The notes under the pieces: generated by a model
Told to the model about the DNA's origin: nothing
Database searches by the model: none
The model's input: only the letters and a program-made list of their open reading frames with translations
Position numbers and translations under genes: made by a program
In this document: positions 1-9,191 of the stretch, piece after piece
How the letters are laid out: each line of letters begins with the position of its first letter
Position numbering within the stretch: position 1 is the stretch's first letter
Origin: Halalkalicoccus sp. NIPERK01
GTDB lineage: Archaea > Halobacteriota > Halobacteria > Halobacteriales > Halalkalicoccaceae
NCBI RefSeq assembly: GCF_030287405.1
Contig: NZ_JASVVV010000002.1
Span: 434,001 to 498,000 of the forward strand
Direction: 5' to 3'
DNA: 64,000 nucleotides

Positions 1-2
1 AC

Positions 3-1448
3 GCCGAGGTCCCCGACGAGCAGATCGAACTCGACGTTCCCCTCAAATCGCTCGCGGAGGACGCCGGCGGCGCGATCATGCAGAACGTCGTCGCGCTCGG
101 GGCCGCCTGCGAGGTGGCGGGCTTCCCGATCGAGCACCTCGACAGCGCCCTCGAGAAGCGCTTCGGCGACAAGGGCCAGAAACTCGTCGACAACAACCAG
201 GAGGCCGCCCGCAAGGGCCGCGATTACGTCCGCGAGAACTACGACCACGACTTCGGCTACGACCTCGACACCACCGACGAGGACTACGTCCTGCTCAACG
301 GCGACGAGGCCATCGGCATGGGCGCGCTCGTCGCCGGCTGTCGCTTTTATGCAGGGTATCCCATCACCCCCGCGACGAACGTGATGGAGTACCTCACCGG
401 GCGGATCGACAGGTACGGCGGCACGGTCGTCCAGGCCGAGGACGAGCTCTCGGCGATCAACATGGCGCTGGGGGCGGCGCGCGCGGGCGCGCGCTCGATG
501 ACCGCCACGTCGGGTCCGGGGATCGACCTGATGACCGAGACGTTCGGGCTGATCGCGACCAGCGAGACCCCGCTCGTGATCGCCGACGTGATGCGCTCGG
601 GCCCCTCGACGGGGATGCCCACGAAACAGGAGCAGGGCGACCTCAACATGACCCTCTACGGCGGCCACGGCGAGATCCCCCGGTTCGTCCTCGCGCCGAC
701 GACGATCGCCGAGTGTTTCCACAAAACCATCGAGGCGTTCAACCTCGCCGAGAAGTACCAGACCCCCGTCTACGTCGTCTCGGATCTGGCGATGGCCGTC
801 ACCGAACAGACGTTTTCTCCCACCGAGTTCGACATGGACGCCGTCGAGATCGATCGCGGAAAGGTCGTCGACGAGGAGAACATCGACCAGTACCTCGACG
901 AACAGGGCCGCTTCCAGCCCCACTACGACGCCGCCGACGGCGTCAGCCCGCGAGCGTTTCCCGGCACCGAACAGGGCGCGCACATGACGACCGGCCTCGA
1001 ACACGACGAACTCGGGCGGCGAACCGAGGACACCGACGAACGGGTCCAGCAGGTCGACAAGCGAAACCGCAAGGTCGAGACCGCCCAGCGAGAGGAGGAC
1101 TGGTCGCCACGGGAGTTCGGAAACGCCGAGGCCGAGAACCTCGTGCTCTCGTGGGGCTCGAACGAGGGCGCCATCAGGGAGGCGATGCAGGACCTCGAGG
1201 TCGACGTCCGGTTCATCTCGGTGCCGTACATGTTCCCGCGGCCGGATCTGACGGAGGCCGTCGAGAACGCCGAAAAGACCGTCGTCGTCGAGTGTAACGC
1301 GACGGGGCAGTTCGCGGACCTCGTCGAGCGCGACACCCTTACACGGGTCGAGCGCATCAACAAGTACAACGGCGTCCGGTTCAACGCGGACGAACTCCGC
1401 GAGCGGATCACGGAGACGTTCGCCGCCGAATCGGAGGCGAAAGCATGA
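3..1448 (+). CDS. korA: 2-oxoacid:ferredoxin oxidoreductase subunit alpha (5' end outside window)
   Basis: The alpha subunit of a CoA-acylating 2-oxoacid:ferredoxin oxidoreductase (2-oxoglutarate or pyruvate type) binds thiamine pyrophosphate together with the beta subunit and feeds electrons to ferredoxin. The reading frame is open from base 3 with no start codon needed, so the gene is cut by the window edge; an in-frame ATG at 78 is internal. Visible pyrimidine-binding domain features include GYPITPATNVMEYL and the stretch QAEDELSAINMALGAARAG, followed by SGPGIDLMTE, all typical of the family. In haloarchaea the N-terminal gamma domain is fused to alpha, which fits the missing upstream part. 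The stop codon overlaps the korB start (ATGA), so the two are translationally coupled. Substrate choice cannot be read from the sequence. Confidence 0.93.
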   Translation, partial: AEVPDEQIELDVPLKSLAEDAGGAIMQNVVALGAACEVAGFPIEHLDSALEKRFGDKGQKLVDNNQEAARKGRDYVRENYDHDFGYDLDTTDEDYVLLNGDEAIGMGALVAGCRFYAGYPITPATNVMEYLTGRIDRYGGTVVQAEDELSAINMALGAARAGARSMTATSGPGIDLMTETFGLIATSETPLVIADVMRSGPSTGMPTKQEQGDLNMTLYGGHGEIPRFVLAPTTIAECFHKTIEAFNLAEKYQTPVYVVSDLAMAVTEQTFSPTEFDMDAVEIDRGKVVDEENIDQYLDEQGRFQPHYDAADGVSPRAFPGTEQGAHMTTGLEHDELGRRTEDTDERVQQVDKRNRKVETAQREEDWSPREFGNAEAENLVLSWGSNEGAIREAMQDLEVDVRFISVPYMFPRPDLTEAVENAEKTVVVECNATGQFADLVERDTLTRVERINKYNGVRFNADELRERITETFAAESEAKA

Positions 1449-2308
1449 GCTCTCAGGCACACTTCACCGACTTCAAGTCGGACAAGCGACCCACGTGGTG
1501 TCCCGGCTGCGGCGACTTCGGGACGATGAACGGCATGATGAAGGCGCTCGCCAACACCGGCAACACCCCCGACGACACCTTCATCTGCGCGGGGATCGGC
1601 TGCTCGGGCAAGATCGGGACGTACATGCACTCGTACGCGCTTCACGGCGTCCACGGGCGTGCGCTACCGGTCGGCACGGGCGTGAAACTCGCCAATCCCG
1701 AACTGGAAGTGATGGTCGCGGGCGGCGACGGCGACGGCTACTCGATCGGCGCGGGCCACTTCATCCACGCAGTACGGAGAAACGTCGACATGACCTACGT
1801 CGTCATGGACAACCGCATCTACGGGCTGACCAAGGGCCAGTTCTCGCCGACTAGTAGGGAAGACTTCGAGACATCGACCTCGCCCGAAGGGACCAAGCAG
1901 TCGCCCGTCCACCCGCTCGCGCTGGCGATGGCCGCCGGCGGCACGTTCATCGCCCAGTCGTTCTCCTCGGACGCGATGCGCCACACCGAGATCATCGAGC
2001 AGGCCATCGAACACGACGGCTTCGCGCTGGTCAACACGTACAGCCCGTGTGTGACGTTCAACGACGTCGACACCTACGATTACTTCCGGGACTCGCTCGT
2101 GGACCTCGACGAGGAGGACCACGACCCCACGGACTACGACCAGGCCCGCCGGAAGATCATGGACTTCGACAACATCTATCAGGGCGTGCTCTACCGGGAC
2201 GACGACAGCGTGGGCTACGAGAAGCGCCTCGGGATCGAGGAGCCGATGAACGAGATTCCGGACGGCGCGCCCGAGGGCGCGATGGACCTCGTTCGCGAGT
2301 TCTACTGA
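1445..2308 (+). CDS. korB: 2-oxoacid:ferredoxin oxidoreductase subunit beta
   Basis: Beta subunit of the same oxidoreductase, 287 residues, the usual length for the short haloarchaeal type. It carries the N-terminal WCPGCGDFG motif (residues 18-26) and the thiamine pyrophosphate and Mg binding segment GDGDGYSIGAGHF followed by MDNRIYGLTKGQ (around residues 96-130). The start ATG overlaps the korA stop by 4 nt. No separate ferredoxin-domain gene is visible; in halophiles electrons pass to an external 2Fe-2S ferredoxin (family knowledge). The pair replaces the NAD-linked dehydrogenase complex in central metabolism. Confidence 0.94.
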   Translation: MSSQAHFTDFKSDKRPTWCPGCGDFGTMNGMMKALANTGNTPDDTFICAGIGCSGKIGTYMHSYALHGVHGRALPVGTGVKLANPELEVMVAGGDGDGYSIGAGHFIHAVRRNVDMTYVVMDNRIYGLTKGQFSPTSREDFETSTSPEGTKQSPVHPLALAMAAGGTFIAQSFSSDAMRHTEIIEQAIEHDGFALVNTYSPCVTFNDVDTYDYFRDSLVDLDEEDHDPTDYDQARRKIMDFDNIYQGVLYRDDDSVGYEKRLGIEEPMNEIPDGAPEGAMDLVREFY

Positions 2309-2452
2309 AGTCGGATTTTCCGTCTTCGGAGGGAGTAGCGAGTCGCCAGCAACCCACGGGATTCGCCCGCACAACACGGGATCAGCGGAGTCCGACCACG
2401 GAGACGAAACGCCGAGGGAGCGAACTATACCGACCGCCACGCTACGAGCAGT

Positions 2453-2836
2453 ATGCGCTTCGATCACGCCGGCATCGCGACCGACGACGCGGAAGGGCTG
2501 ACTGAACTGTTCGAGACGGTTTTCGACGTCCCGCTGGTCCACGAGGAGGAGTTCGACGGAATGGACGTACGATTCCTCGACCTCGAAAGCGGCTATTTCG
2601 AACTGCTCGAACCCCGCGAGGGAGGAACGATCGCACGCTATCTCGAACGGAACGGGCCCGGGATCCACCACCTCGCGCTCGGTACCGACGACATCGAGCG
2701 CGCGCTCGCGAGCGCCCGCGAGGCCGGGATCGACCTCATCGACGAGGAACCCCGAGGAGGAGCGTGGGAACACGAGGTCGCCTTCCTGCACCCGAAGTCC
2801 ACCGGTGGCGTCCTGATCGAGTTCGTGGAACACTGA
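2453..2836 (+). CDS. mce: Methylmalonyl-CoA epimerase (VOC family)
   Basis: A 127-residue glyoxalase/VOC fold protein. Methylmalonyl-CoA epimerase interconverts the R and S forms of methylmalonyl-CoA, linking propionate and odd-chain or branched amino acid breakdown to the TCA cycle. Metal ligands fit the family: His5 in FDHAGIA, His73 in GIHHLALG and Glu123 in LIEFVEH. The paired beta-alpha-beta-beta-beta modules are clear from the repeat of the H-A/L-I-A/G pattern. The gene stands alone, 144 nt after korB, without the mutase genes beside it, so the assignment rests on sequence rather than context. Other VOC enzymes are possible but less likely given the close length and motif match. Confidence 0.85.
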   Translation: MRFDHAGIATDDAEGLTELFETVFDVPLVHEEEFDGMDVRFLDLESGYFELLEPREGGTIARYLERNGPGIHHLALGTDDIERALASAREAGIDLIDEEPRGGAWEHEVAFLHPKSTGGVLIEFVEH

Positions 2837-2939
2837 TAGGGAGTATCGTAGACGTCAGGAGAGTTCCTGTCCGGGGATCGAACCACGGCGTCGGCCCTCG
2901 GGAGTCGACATTCGGGTGGCTACGAGAATCCCTCTGAGC

Positions 2940-3497
2940 TCAGTCCAGTGTCTTTACGACCGTCGCCGGGTTTCCGCCGACGACCACCCCGTCGGGAACG
3001 TCCTCGGTGACGACCGCGCCCGAGGCGATCACCGCACCATCCCCGACCGTGACGCCGGGATTGAGCACCGCTCGCCCGCCGATCCAGACGCCGTCGCCGA
3101 CGGCGACCGGCTCGCCGTATTCGAGGCCCGCTGCGCGCTCGTCGGCGTCGAGCGGGTGGGTCGCGGTGTAGACGTGGACGCCCGGCCCCAGCAGGCAGTC
3201 CCGGCCGAACTCGACCCGACGGACGTCCAGAATCACGCAGTCGAAGTTCGCGTAGAAGTCCTCGCCGACGTGGATGTTCGAGCCGTAGTCACAGCGAAAC
3301 GGCGGTTCGACGAAGAGGTCACCCTCGACGGAGCCGAACAGCTCTTCCAAAATTCGCTCGCGCCGATCGGGTTCATCCTCCGCGGTGTGGTTGTACTCGT
3401 GGGCGAGTTCGCGGGCGCGCTGGCGCTCGGCGACGAGTCGTGGGTCGCTCGCATCGTAGAGTTCGCCGCGAAGCATCCTCTCGCGCTCGCTGGTCAT
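2940..3497 (-). CDS. Maltose/galactoside O-acetyltransferase-like hexapeptide transferase
   Basis: A 185-residue acetyl-CoA dependent sugar O-acetyltransferase of the Maa/LacA/NodL type. The N-terminus MTSERERMLRGELYDASDP matches the maltose acetyltransferase cap domain; the C-terminal half shows left-handed beta-helix hexapeptide repeats with the loop GPGVHVYTATHPLDADER (catalytic His within THPLD). The frame is open further upstream to 3776, but the stretch before the ATG at 3497 has hairpins and no protein-like features, so the shorter start is chosen. It converges on the mce side and lies downstream of EF-2 in the same direction. The acceptor sugar is unknown. Confidence 0.88.
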   Translation of the reverse strand: MTSERERMLRGELYDASDPRLVAERQRARELAHEYNHTAEDEPDRRERILEELFGSVEGDLFVEPPFRCDYGSNIHVGEDFYANFDCVILDVRRVEFGRDCLLGPGVHVYTATHPLDADERAAGLEYGEPVAVGDGVWIGGRAVLNPGVTVGDGAVIASGAVVTEDVPDGVVVGGNPATVVKTLD

Positions 3498-3557
3498 AGC
3501 GGATGTCGATCGCTCGCCGGGATACGAGTTACTGTTGTAGGTAGGTGCGGTGGCGGT

Positions 3558-3586
3558 CCGGCGCGGCGGAGCCGCGCCGGCTTTTT
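3558..3586. terminator. Perfect tri-loop hairpin followed by T run
   Basis: Arms of 10 bp (3558-3567 and 3571-3580, CCGGCGCGGC and its complement) close a GGA loop and are followed by CTTTTT on the plus strand. It has the shape of an intrinsic terminator, but no plus-strand gene ends nearby. It lies 61 nt upstream of the acetyltransferase start. It belongs with the hairpin clusters around EF-2. Confidence 0.45.
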
Positions 3587-3594
3587 GGAGGAGA

Positions 3595-3643
3595 TTTTTA
3601 CGGGGGTTCGAGCGAACGCAGTGAGCGAGGACCCCCGTAAAAA
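3595..3643 (-). terminator. Long inverted repeat just downstream of the EF-2 stop
   Basis: Perfect 13-nt arms, TTTTTACGGGGGT at 3595-3607 and its complement at 3631-3643, surround a 23-nt loop. The structure begins 9 nt after the EF-2 stop codon (minus strand) and gives a T5 tract on either strand. It is a likely 3'-end or terminator structure for the highly expressed EF-2 message; the exact mechanism in archaea is inferred. Confidence 0.55.
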
Positions 3644-3652
3644 GGTCCGCGT

Positions 3653-5839
3653 CTAGAAGTAATCGATCGATTCGGGCAGTTCGAGCTTCATGCCCTTTCG
3701 CTCGCGGATCTCCATGATCGTCTCGCGCTGGAGGTTGTCGGCCATCACGCGGAAGCCGGCGTTCTCGGTGTTCCACGAGGCCCGTCCCTCGGTGGCGCTG
3801 CGGATGTCCGAGGAGAAGCCGATCATCTCGTCGACGGGGGCGATCCCCTCGATGACCATGAGGTCACCTTCCTGGTACATGTCGTCGACGCGGCCACGAC
3901 GGCCCTGGATCTCGCCGCTGGCCGATCCCATGTGTTCGCTGGGGACGTCGATGCGGACGTCCTGGATGGGTTCGAGCAGCGCGACCTTCCCGGCGATGAG
4001 CGCGCGGTGGACCGCGCGACGAACGGCGGGAATGACCTGCGCGGGACCCCGGTGGATGGTGTCCTCGTGCAGGCGGGCGTCGTTCAGGCGAAGCAGGGTG
4101 CCCTGGACGGGTTCACCCGCGAGGGGCCCCTCGTCGAGGGCCTCCTCGAGCCCCTCGATGACGAGTTCCATCGTCTCGTTGAGGTGCTGGATCCCCTTGG
4201 TATCGTCGATCAGGACGTTCGTGCCGAAGATGTGTTCGACGTTCTGGGAGGTGTCCTTGTCCATGCCCGCCTCCTGGAGGGCCTCGCGGCGCTCCTGTTC
4301 GGGCATGTCCATCGAGACCTCGCCGAGCTTGATCTGGTCGACGATCTCCTCGGGGAGGGGTTCTGCGGTGAGGTAGAACCGGTTGTGGCGGTTCGGCGAG
4401 ATCCCCTCGACGGTGTCGGTCGGCTCGCGGATCGCCTCGCGGTAGACGACGATCGGCTCACCGGTGTTTACTGGAATGCCCTGGTTGCGCTCGATGCGCT
4501 GGGTGATCACTTCGAGGTGAAGTTCGCCCTGGCCCGAGATGAGGTGCTCGCCGGTGTCCTCGTTGATCGTGACCTGGATCGTGGGGTCCTCCTTCGACAC
4601 TTGGCGGAGGGTCTCGATGAGCTTCGGAAGGTCGTCCATGCTCTTCGCCTCGACGCTCTTGGTGATGACGGGCTCGGAGATGTGTTCGATCGACTCGAAC
4701 GGTGTCATCTCCACCGAGGAGACGGTCGAGCCGGCGATGGCATCGCGCAACCCGGTGACGGCGGCGATGTTGCCGGCGGGGACGTGTTCGACCTCCTCGC
4801 GCTCGCCGCCCATGTAGATCCCGACCGACTGGACGCGGTTCTTGCCCGCGGTGCCCGAGACGTAGAGCTCCTGGCCCTTCTCGATGGTGCCGGAGAAGAC
4901 GCGACCGGCGGCGATCTCGCCGGCGTGAGGGTCGATGCCGATGTCGGTGACCATCAGGACGACCTCGCCCTCGTCGTCGACCAGTCGCATCCCCTCGGCG
5001 AGTTCGGACTCGTCGTCGCCGCGCCAGATGCGCGGGATACGACGGGGCTGGGCGTCGAGCGGGTTCGGGAAGTGCTCACAGACCATGTCGAGCACGACGT
5101 CCGACAGCGGCGTCCGGTCGTGGAGCTCCTGGCGCTCGCCGTTGCGCTCGAGTTCGATGATGTCGCCGAAGTCGATGCCGGTCGCCTGCATCGAGGGCAT
5201 CGAGACGCCCCAGCGGTACAGCGCCGAACCGAACGCGACGGTGCCGTCCTCGACGGAGACCGTCCAGTCGTCGATGTCGTCCATGTCCTGGGTCATCCCG
5301 CGGATGAGCTCGTTGACGTCCGCGATGACGCTCAGGAGGCGCTCTTGCATCTCCTCGGGGCCCTCCTGGAGTTCGCTGATGAGGCGGTCGACCTTGTTGA
5401 TGAAGAGGGTGGGTTTGACGCCCTCGCGCAGCGCCTGTCGCACGACGGTTTCGGTCTGGGGCATCGCGCCCTCGACGGCGTCGACGACGACCAGGGCGCC
5501 GTCGACCGCGCGCATCGCGCGGGTGACGTCCCCGCCGAAGTCGACGTGACCCGGCGTGTCGATGAGGTTGATGAGGTGGTTGGTGTCCTCGTACTCGTGG
5601 GTCATCGAGACGTTCGCCGCGTCGATGGTGATCCCGCGCTCCTGTTCGTCCTCCTCGGTGTCCATCATCAGCCGGGTGGCCTCGCCCTCGTCGGCGATCA
5701 TGCCCGCGCCGGCCAGCAGGTTGTCCGTCAGCGTCGTCTTGCCGTGATCGACGTGTGCGGCGATGGCGATGTTCCGGATGTTCTCCGGCTTGTCCATCAA
5801 CCGTTCACACTCCTGAACGATCTTCTTTCGTCGGCCCAT
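3653..5839 (-). CDS. fusA: Translation elongation factor aEF-2
   Basis: Elongation factor 2 drives GTP-dependent translocation on the ribosome. The protein is 728 residues, the normal archaeal length. It has the P-loop AHVDHGKT (residues 29-36), switch region and G3 DTPGHVDF, G4 NKVD, domain IV with DTIHRGPAQ where His596 is the expected diphthamide site, and the conserved C-terminus. The start MGRRKK is typical of haloarchaeal EF-2. A TATA-like stretch about 30 nt before the ATG (about 5867-5874) suggests a nearly leaderless transcript. Unlike the usual gene order it is separated from rpsL-rpsG by 7.3 kb of other genes, with hairpin clusters at both ends. Confidence 0.97.
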   Translation of the reverse strand: MGRRKKIVQECERLMDKPENIRNIAIAAHVDHGKTTLTDNLLAGAGMIADEGEATRLMMDTEEDEQERGITIDAANVSMTHEYEDTNHLINLIDTPGHVDFGGDVTRAMRAVDGALVVVDAVEGAMPQTETVVRQALREGVKPTLFINKVDRLISELQEGPEEMQERLLSVIADVNELIRGMTQDMDDIDDWTVSVEDGTVAFGSALYRWGVSMPSMQATGIDFGDIIELERNGERQELHDRTPLSDVVLDMVCEHFPNPLDAQPRRIPRIWRGDDESELAEGMRLVDDEGEVVLMVTDIGIDPHAGEIAAGRVFSGTIEKGQELYVSGTAGKNRVQSVGIYMGGEREEVEHVPAGNIAAVTGLRDAIAGSTVSSVEMTPFESIEHISEPVITKSVEAKSMDDLPKLIETLRQVSKEDPTIQVTINEDTGEHLISGQGELHLEVITQRIERNQGIPVNTGEPIVVYREAIREPTDTVEGISPNRHNRFYLTAEPLPEEIVDQIKLGEVSMDMPEQERREALQEAGMDKDTSQNVEHIFGTNVLIDDTKGIQHLNETMELVIEGLEEALDEGPLAGEPVQGTLLRLNDARLHEDTIHRGPAQVIPAVRRAVHRALIAGKVALLEPIQDVRIDVPSEHMGSASGEIQGRRGRVDDMYQEGDLMVIEGIAPVDEMIGFSSDIRSATEGRASWNTENAGFRVMADNLQRETIMEIRERKGMKLELPESIDYF

Positions 5840-5890
5840 TACCGTCTCCTACCGGTAGCGGAGTGAAAAGGGTAGTGTTTCCCCCGGACC

Positions 5891-6277
5891 TTTTTACTCG
5901 TCGGGTTCGTGCGAAGCACGAACCGCTCCGAGCAAAAATATCCTCCATCACCAGAACGCTTCGCGTTCTGGTTAGCAGCCAGAAACCGGAGGTTTCTGGC
6001 GACAAAAAGCCGCCTCCACGGGGCTACGCCCCGTTTCGGCGGTCCACACCGAATGCGGCGGTCCGTATGAGGGGATCATGGTAGAGACTCGCTCGCGCAG
6101 AACAAAGGCTCTGAAGAACAGGGCGGTGGCCGGGCCGAGCGCGGGCGGCAAAATCGCCGCCCGCGTGAGGAGCGCGGGGGAGGGCAGGCGTCCCGAGAGC
6201 GCCGTCCGACCGGACGGCGCGACTCGGCGGTGCCTGGCGGAAATGAAAAGGGCGAGGCGCACCCGTCAGGGTGCGCC
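5891..6277. repeat. Array of seven perfect short hairpins
   Basis: Between EF-2 and the DUF5781 gene lie successive perfect palindromes: 5904-5924 (9-bp arms, GAA loop, itself nested in an outer stem with T5/A5 ends at 5891-5938), 5951-5971 (9 bp, TTC loop), 5978-6000 (10 bp, GGA loop), 6018-6034 (7 bp, TAC loop, with an outer CCGCC/GGCGG pair), 6140-6165 (10 bp, 6-nt loop), 6199-6220 (9-10 bp) and 6256-6277 (9 bp, 4-nt loop). The arms differ from one another, so this is not a tandem repeat of one unit. No coding frame in this 490-nt gap looks real. The role is unknown; RNA 3'-end formation or a REP-like element family are possibilities. Confidence 0.75.
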
Positions 6278-6329
6278 GAGGGCTTTCGGCGGAAGGGTCA
6301 TACCCCTCGAACCCGTGGTACGGACAGAC

Positions 6330-7085
6330 ATGGACGTTCGAGTGACAGGTTCCGCCCCACCCTCCCCGTTTCTGAGTGCCCGCGACCTCTTCGAGACCGA
6401 GTACGACCTCTCGCTCCCCGTGCGCGTCCGGGTCCGCGAGGACCCCGACGAGCGCACGTGGACCGCCCACCCCGGCGAGTACCACGTGCTCAACATCTCC
6501 AAACAGGCCGCCACGAGCGCGATGGCCCGCGAACTCGCCCTCCACGAGTTCGCCCACATGCACCGAAACGAGGGCGGCCACCCCTCGCACACCCAGTCGA
6601 CCGAGGAGGCGCTGTTTCTCGCGCTCTCCGGACGCGCCGTCGAGCGCCGACGGCTCGCGCACTGCTACCAGATCGCGAACCACATGAAGGACATCTACGC
6701 CGACGACATCACGCTCACGCTGGGGCCGACCGACAAACTCGTCTCCTTTCTCGAATCGGGGCTGGCGGCGGCGCTGGCCGACCGGCCGACGCCGCCCCGA
6801 CCGGGCTTCGAGCAGATCTCGCCGAGCGCCGATCCGGAGATCACGGCCGTCAACGCCGCCTTCGCGCTCGCGCTCGTCGAGCGCCACGACCTCGTCGACG
6901 ACGACCACCGCCTCTACGACCTGGCGTACGCGGCGGCGCGCGACGCGCCGGGGATCGGGTTCGAGTCGTTCAAACGCCGGTTCCGGGACCTCGCGAGCGA
7001 TCCCGACGAGAGCGAGTACCGGAAGTCGCTCGTCTCCGCGACCCGGACGTACGCGACGGCCGCCGATGCGCCGGCGGCCGACTGA
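6330..7085 (+). CDS. DUF5781 family protein with HEXXH motif
   Basis: A 251-residue haloarchaeal protein that I recognise as the DUF5781 family. It has a zinc-peptidase-like helix LHEFAHMHRNE with the HEXXH motif at residues 72-76, so it may be a membrane-free metallopeptidase, although no substrate is known. There is no signal peptide. The frame is open upstream to 6078, but that part overlaps the hairpin array; the ATG at 6330 begins MDVRVTGSAP and marks the start of protein-like sequence. From memory the family sits between rpsG and EF-2 in Haloferax, which fits its position next to EF-2 here, although here it points the other way from the ribosomal genes. Confidence 0.75.
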   Translation: MDVRVTGSAPPSPFLSARDLFETEYDLSLPVRVRVREDPDERTWTAHPGEYHVLNISKQAATSAMARELALHEFAHMHRNEGGHPSHTQSTEEALFLALSGRAVERRRLAHCYQIANHMKDIYADDITLTLGPTDKLVSFLESGLAAALADRPTPPRPGFEQISPSADPEITAVNAAFALALVERHDLVDDDHRLYDLAYAAARDAPGIGFESFKRRFRDLASDPDESEYRKSLVSATRTYATAADAPAAD

Positions 7086-7367
7086 GCGGGGGTCGGGACG
7101 TGTCTACCCGGCAGCCAGAGCAGGAACACATATCAATCCCGACATGAAATCGCGCTGTCTATATGAACGGGGTGAATCCTCCAGCAAGGGGTTTATGACG
7201 ACGCGGGTTCCAGATGTGCTACATAGGTGGGCTGGGACGATGACGGAGACATCCATATCGATGGGGAGCCCTCGACGGCGGCGTCGGCCCCCTGAACACG
7301 ACGGAGTTCGACCCGAACGGGCGCGATCGGCCCCGATACGAGACGTTTCCGACGGACGGTTCGATCG
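7086..7367. other. Intergenic leader before the glycosylation cluster
   Basis: No convincing gene. A TATA-like GGTTTATGAC near 7188-7197 could serve the downstream AglD-like gene with a leader of roughly 150 nt. Short open frames here lack conserved features. Confidence 0.4.
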
Positions 7368-9176
7368 ATGAGCCGCGCCGTCAGCGTCGTCCTGCCGGCG
7401 TACAACGAGGAGGAGACGATCGAGGGGACCGTCGAGACCACGATCCGAACGCTAGAAGGGTTCCTGCCCGCCGAGGACTTCGAGGTCATCGTCGCGGAGG
7501 ACGGCTGTTCGGATCGGACCCCCGAGATCGCGAGCCGGCTCGCCGAGGAAGACCCGCGGGTCAGACATTTCCACGGCGAGGAGCGTCTCGGGCGCGGCGG
7601 CGCGGTCGAACAGGCGTTTCGGGTCTCGGAGGGCGAGGTGCTGGTCTTCTTCGATACGGATCTGGCGACCGACATGCGCCATCTCGAGGAACTCGTCGAG
7701 AGCATCCGGACCGAGGGCTACGACGTGGCGACCGGCTCGCGGTGGATGCCCGGCCGAAAGGCGGACCGGCCGCTGAAACGCGGCGGCGCGAGCCGCGTGT
7801 TCAACGGGCTCGTCCGGCTGGCGCTTCCCTCCGACCTCAGGGACCACCAGTGTGGGTTCAAGGCGTTCGACCGCGAGACGGCCTTCGAGCTGTTCGACGC
7901 CGTCGAGGACGACCACTGGTACTGGGACACCGAGGTGCTCGTGCGCGCCCAAAACATGGGCTACCGCGTCAAGGAGTTCCCCGTCGAGTGGACGTCGAAG
8001 GGCGACTCGACGGTCGACTTCTCGCGCGACGTCCTCGACATGGGCGGCGGTGTCGGGCGGATGTGGTGGGAGTACTCGGTCGACCCGCGCATCACCCAGC
8101 GGACGACGGTCGCCGGCGGGATCCTGTTCACGCTGCTTCTGATCGTCTTCGGCGCGCAGTTCTTCGACATCGGTGAGGTGCTGGCCCGCATGAGCGAGGC
8201 CGACCCGCTGTTGATCGCGCTGTCGGCGCTGGTCTACGTGGTCTCGCTGCCGCTGATGGGGGTTCGCTACCGGGACATCCTCGACGAACTCGGCTTTCAC
8301 GAGAAGGTCGGCTTCCTGACCGGCGCGATCTTCATCAGCCAGACGGGGAACGTGGTCTTTCCCGCCCGCGCGGGCGATCCCATTCGAGCGTACATCGTCA
8401 AGGCGCGGCGGAACGTCCCCTACCCGTCGGGCTTCGCCTCGCTGGCCATCGAGCGGGTGTTCGACCTGCTGATGGTCACCGCGCTCGCGGGGACGGTGTT
8501 CCTGGGACTGGCGGCCACCGGCGCGACGAGCGTCGGCGGACTGTACGCCGACGTCGTCGGCAGCAACGTCCCGGGGGGCGGACGGGCGACGATGATCGCC
8601 GCCGCCACGGTCGGGCTGGCCGCGTTCGCGGCGATCGGGGTGATCGTCCTGAGCGTCCGAACCGACCGCAACTACGTGCGGGCGTTCGGGGACCGTCTCG
8701 GGTCGGGCGCCTCCGCGGAGTTCATCACCGAGATCGCGGAACGGTTCGTCGGCGACGTCCAACTCGTGGCGGGCAACCGGCGGGCCTCGGCCCGGATCGC
8801 CGCGAGCAGTTTCGCCATCTGGAGCATCGACGTGCTCGCGGCGATCATCGTCCTGCTGGCGTTCGGGGTCGAGGTCTCGTGGGTGACGCTGGTGACGGTG
8901 AGTTTCTTCGCGGTCAGCGTCGGCAACCTCGCGAAGGTGCTTCCCCTCTCGCCCGGCGGCATCGGGATGTACGAGGGGGCCTTTACGGTGCTGGTCGTCG
9001 CGCTCACGCCCATCGGCGCGAGCGTCGCGCTGGGCGCGGCGATCGTCGATCACGCGATCAAGAACGGCGTCACGGTGCTGGGCGGTGCGGGCTCGATGCT
9101 CGCGCTCAACGTCTCGCTGACCACCGCCGTCGAGGAGAGCCGCGAGGCACGCGAGGTCGCGGCCGATTCGGATTAG
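7368..9176 (+). CDS. aglD: AglD-like dolichyl-phosphate hexosyltransferase (GT2 + flippase-like domain)
   Basis: A 602-residue two-part protein. Residues 1-245 form a GT2 domain of the dolichyl-phosphate mannose synthase type: VVLPAYNEEETIEG at the start, AEDGCSDRT, and the metal site FFDTDLATD with Asp96 and Asp98. Residues from about 250 onward are hydrophobic, with several membrane helices of the lysylphosphatidylglycerol synthase TM/flippase-like family (FPARAGDPIRAYIVK, SPGGIGMYEGAF). This architecture matches Haloferax volcanii AglD, which charges dolichol phosphate with the final hexose of the S-layer N-glycan. It leads a close run of envelope genes (15 nt to the next). The symbol rests on architecture, so a paralogue is possible. 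Confidence 0.75.
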   Translation: MSRAVSVVLPAYNEEETIEGTVETTIRTLEGFLPAEDFEVIVAEDGCSDRTPEIASRLAEEDPRVRHFHGEERLGRGGAVEQAFRVSEGEVLVFFDTDLATDMRHLEELVESIRTEGYDVATGSRWMPGRKADRPLKRGGASRVFNGLVRLALPSDLRDHQCGFKAFDRETAFELFDAVEDDHWYWDTEVLVRAQNMGYRVKEFPVEWTSKGDSTVDFSRDVLDMGGGVGRMWWEYSVDPRITQRTTVAGGILFTLLLIVFGAQFFDIGEVLARMSEADPLLIALSALVYVVSLPLMGVRYRDILDELGFHEKVGFLTGAIFISQTGNVVFPARAGDPIRAYIVKARRNVPYPSGFASLAIERVFDLLMVTALAGTVFLGLAATGATSVGGLYADVVGSNVPGGGRATMIAAATVGLAAFAAIGVIVLSVRTDRNYVRAFGDRLGSGASAEFITEIAERFVGDVQLVAGNRRASARIAASSFAIWSIDVLAAIIVLLAFGVEVSWVTLVTVSFFAVSVGNLAKVLPLSPGGIGMYEGAFTVLVVALTPIGASVALGAAIVDHAIKNGVTVLGGAGSMLALNVSLTTAVEESREAREVAADSD

Positions 9177-9191
9177 ATCATCCCTACTACT

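Noticed and set aside
3558-3586. True intrinsic terminator for a plus-strand gene
   Set aside because: No plus-strand gene ends upstream within 700 nt, so it is listed only as a hairpin with low confidence.
3932-5866. A 644-codon plus-strand frame
   Set aside because: Antisense shadow of EF-2.
7210-7240. Fragment resembling an asparagine synthase start (ATG TGC TAC ATA GGT)
   Set aside because: A stop codon follows after nine codons and no further similarity is visible.
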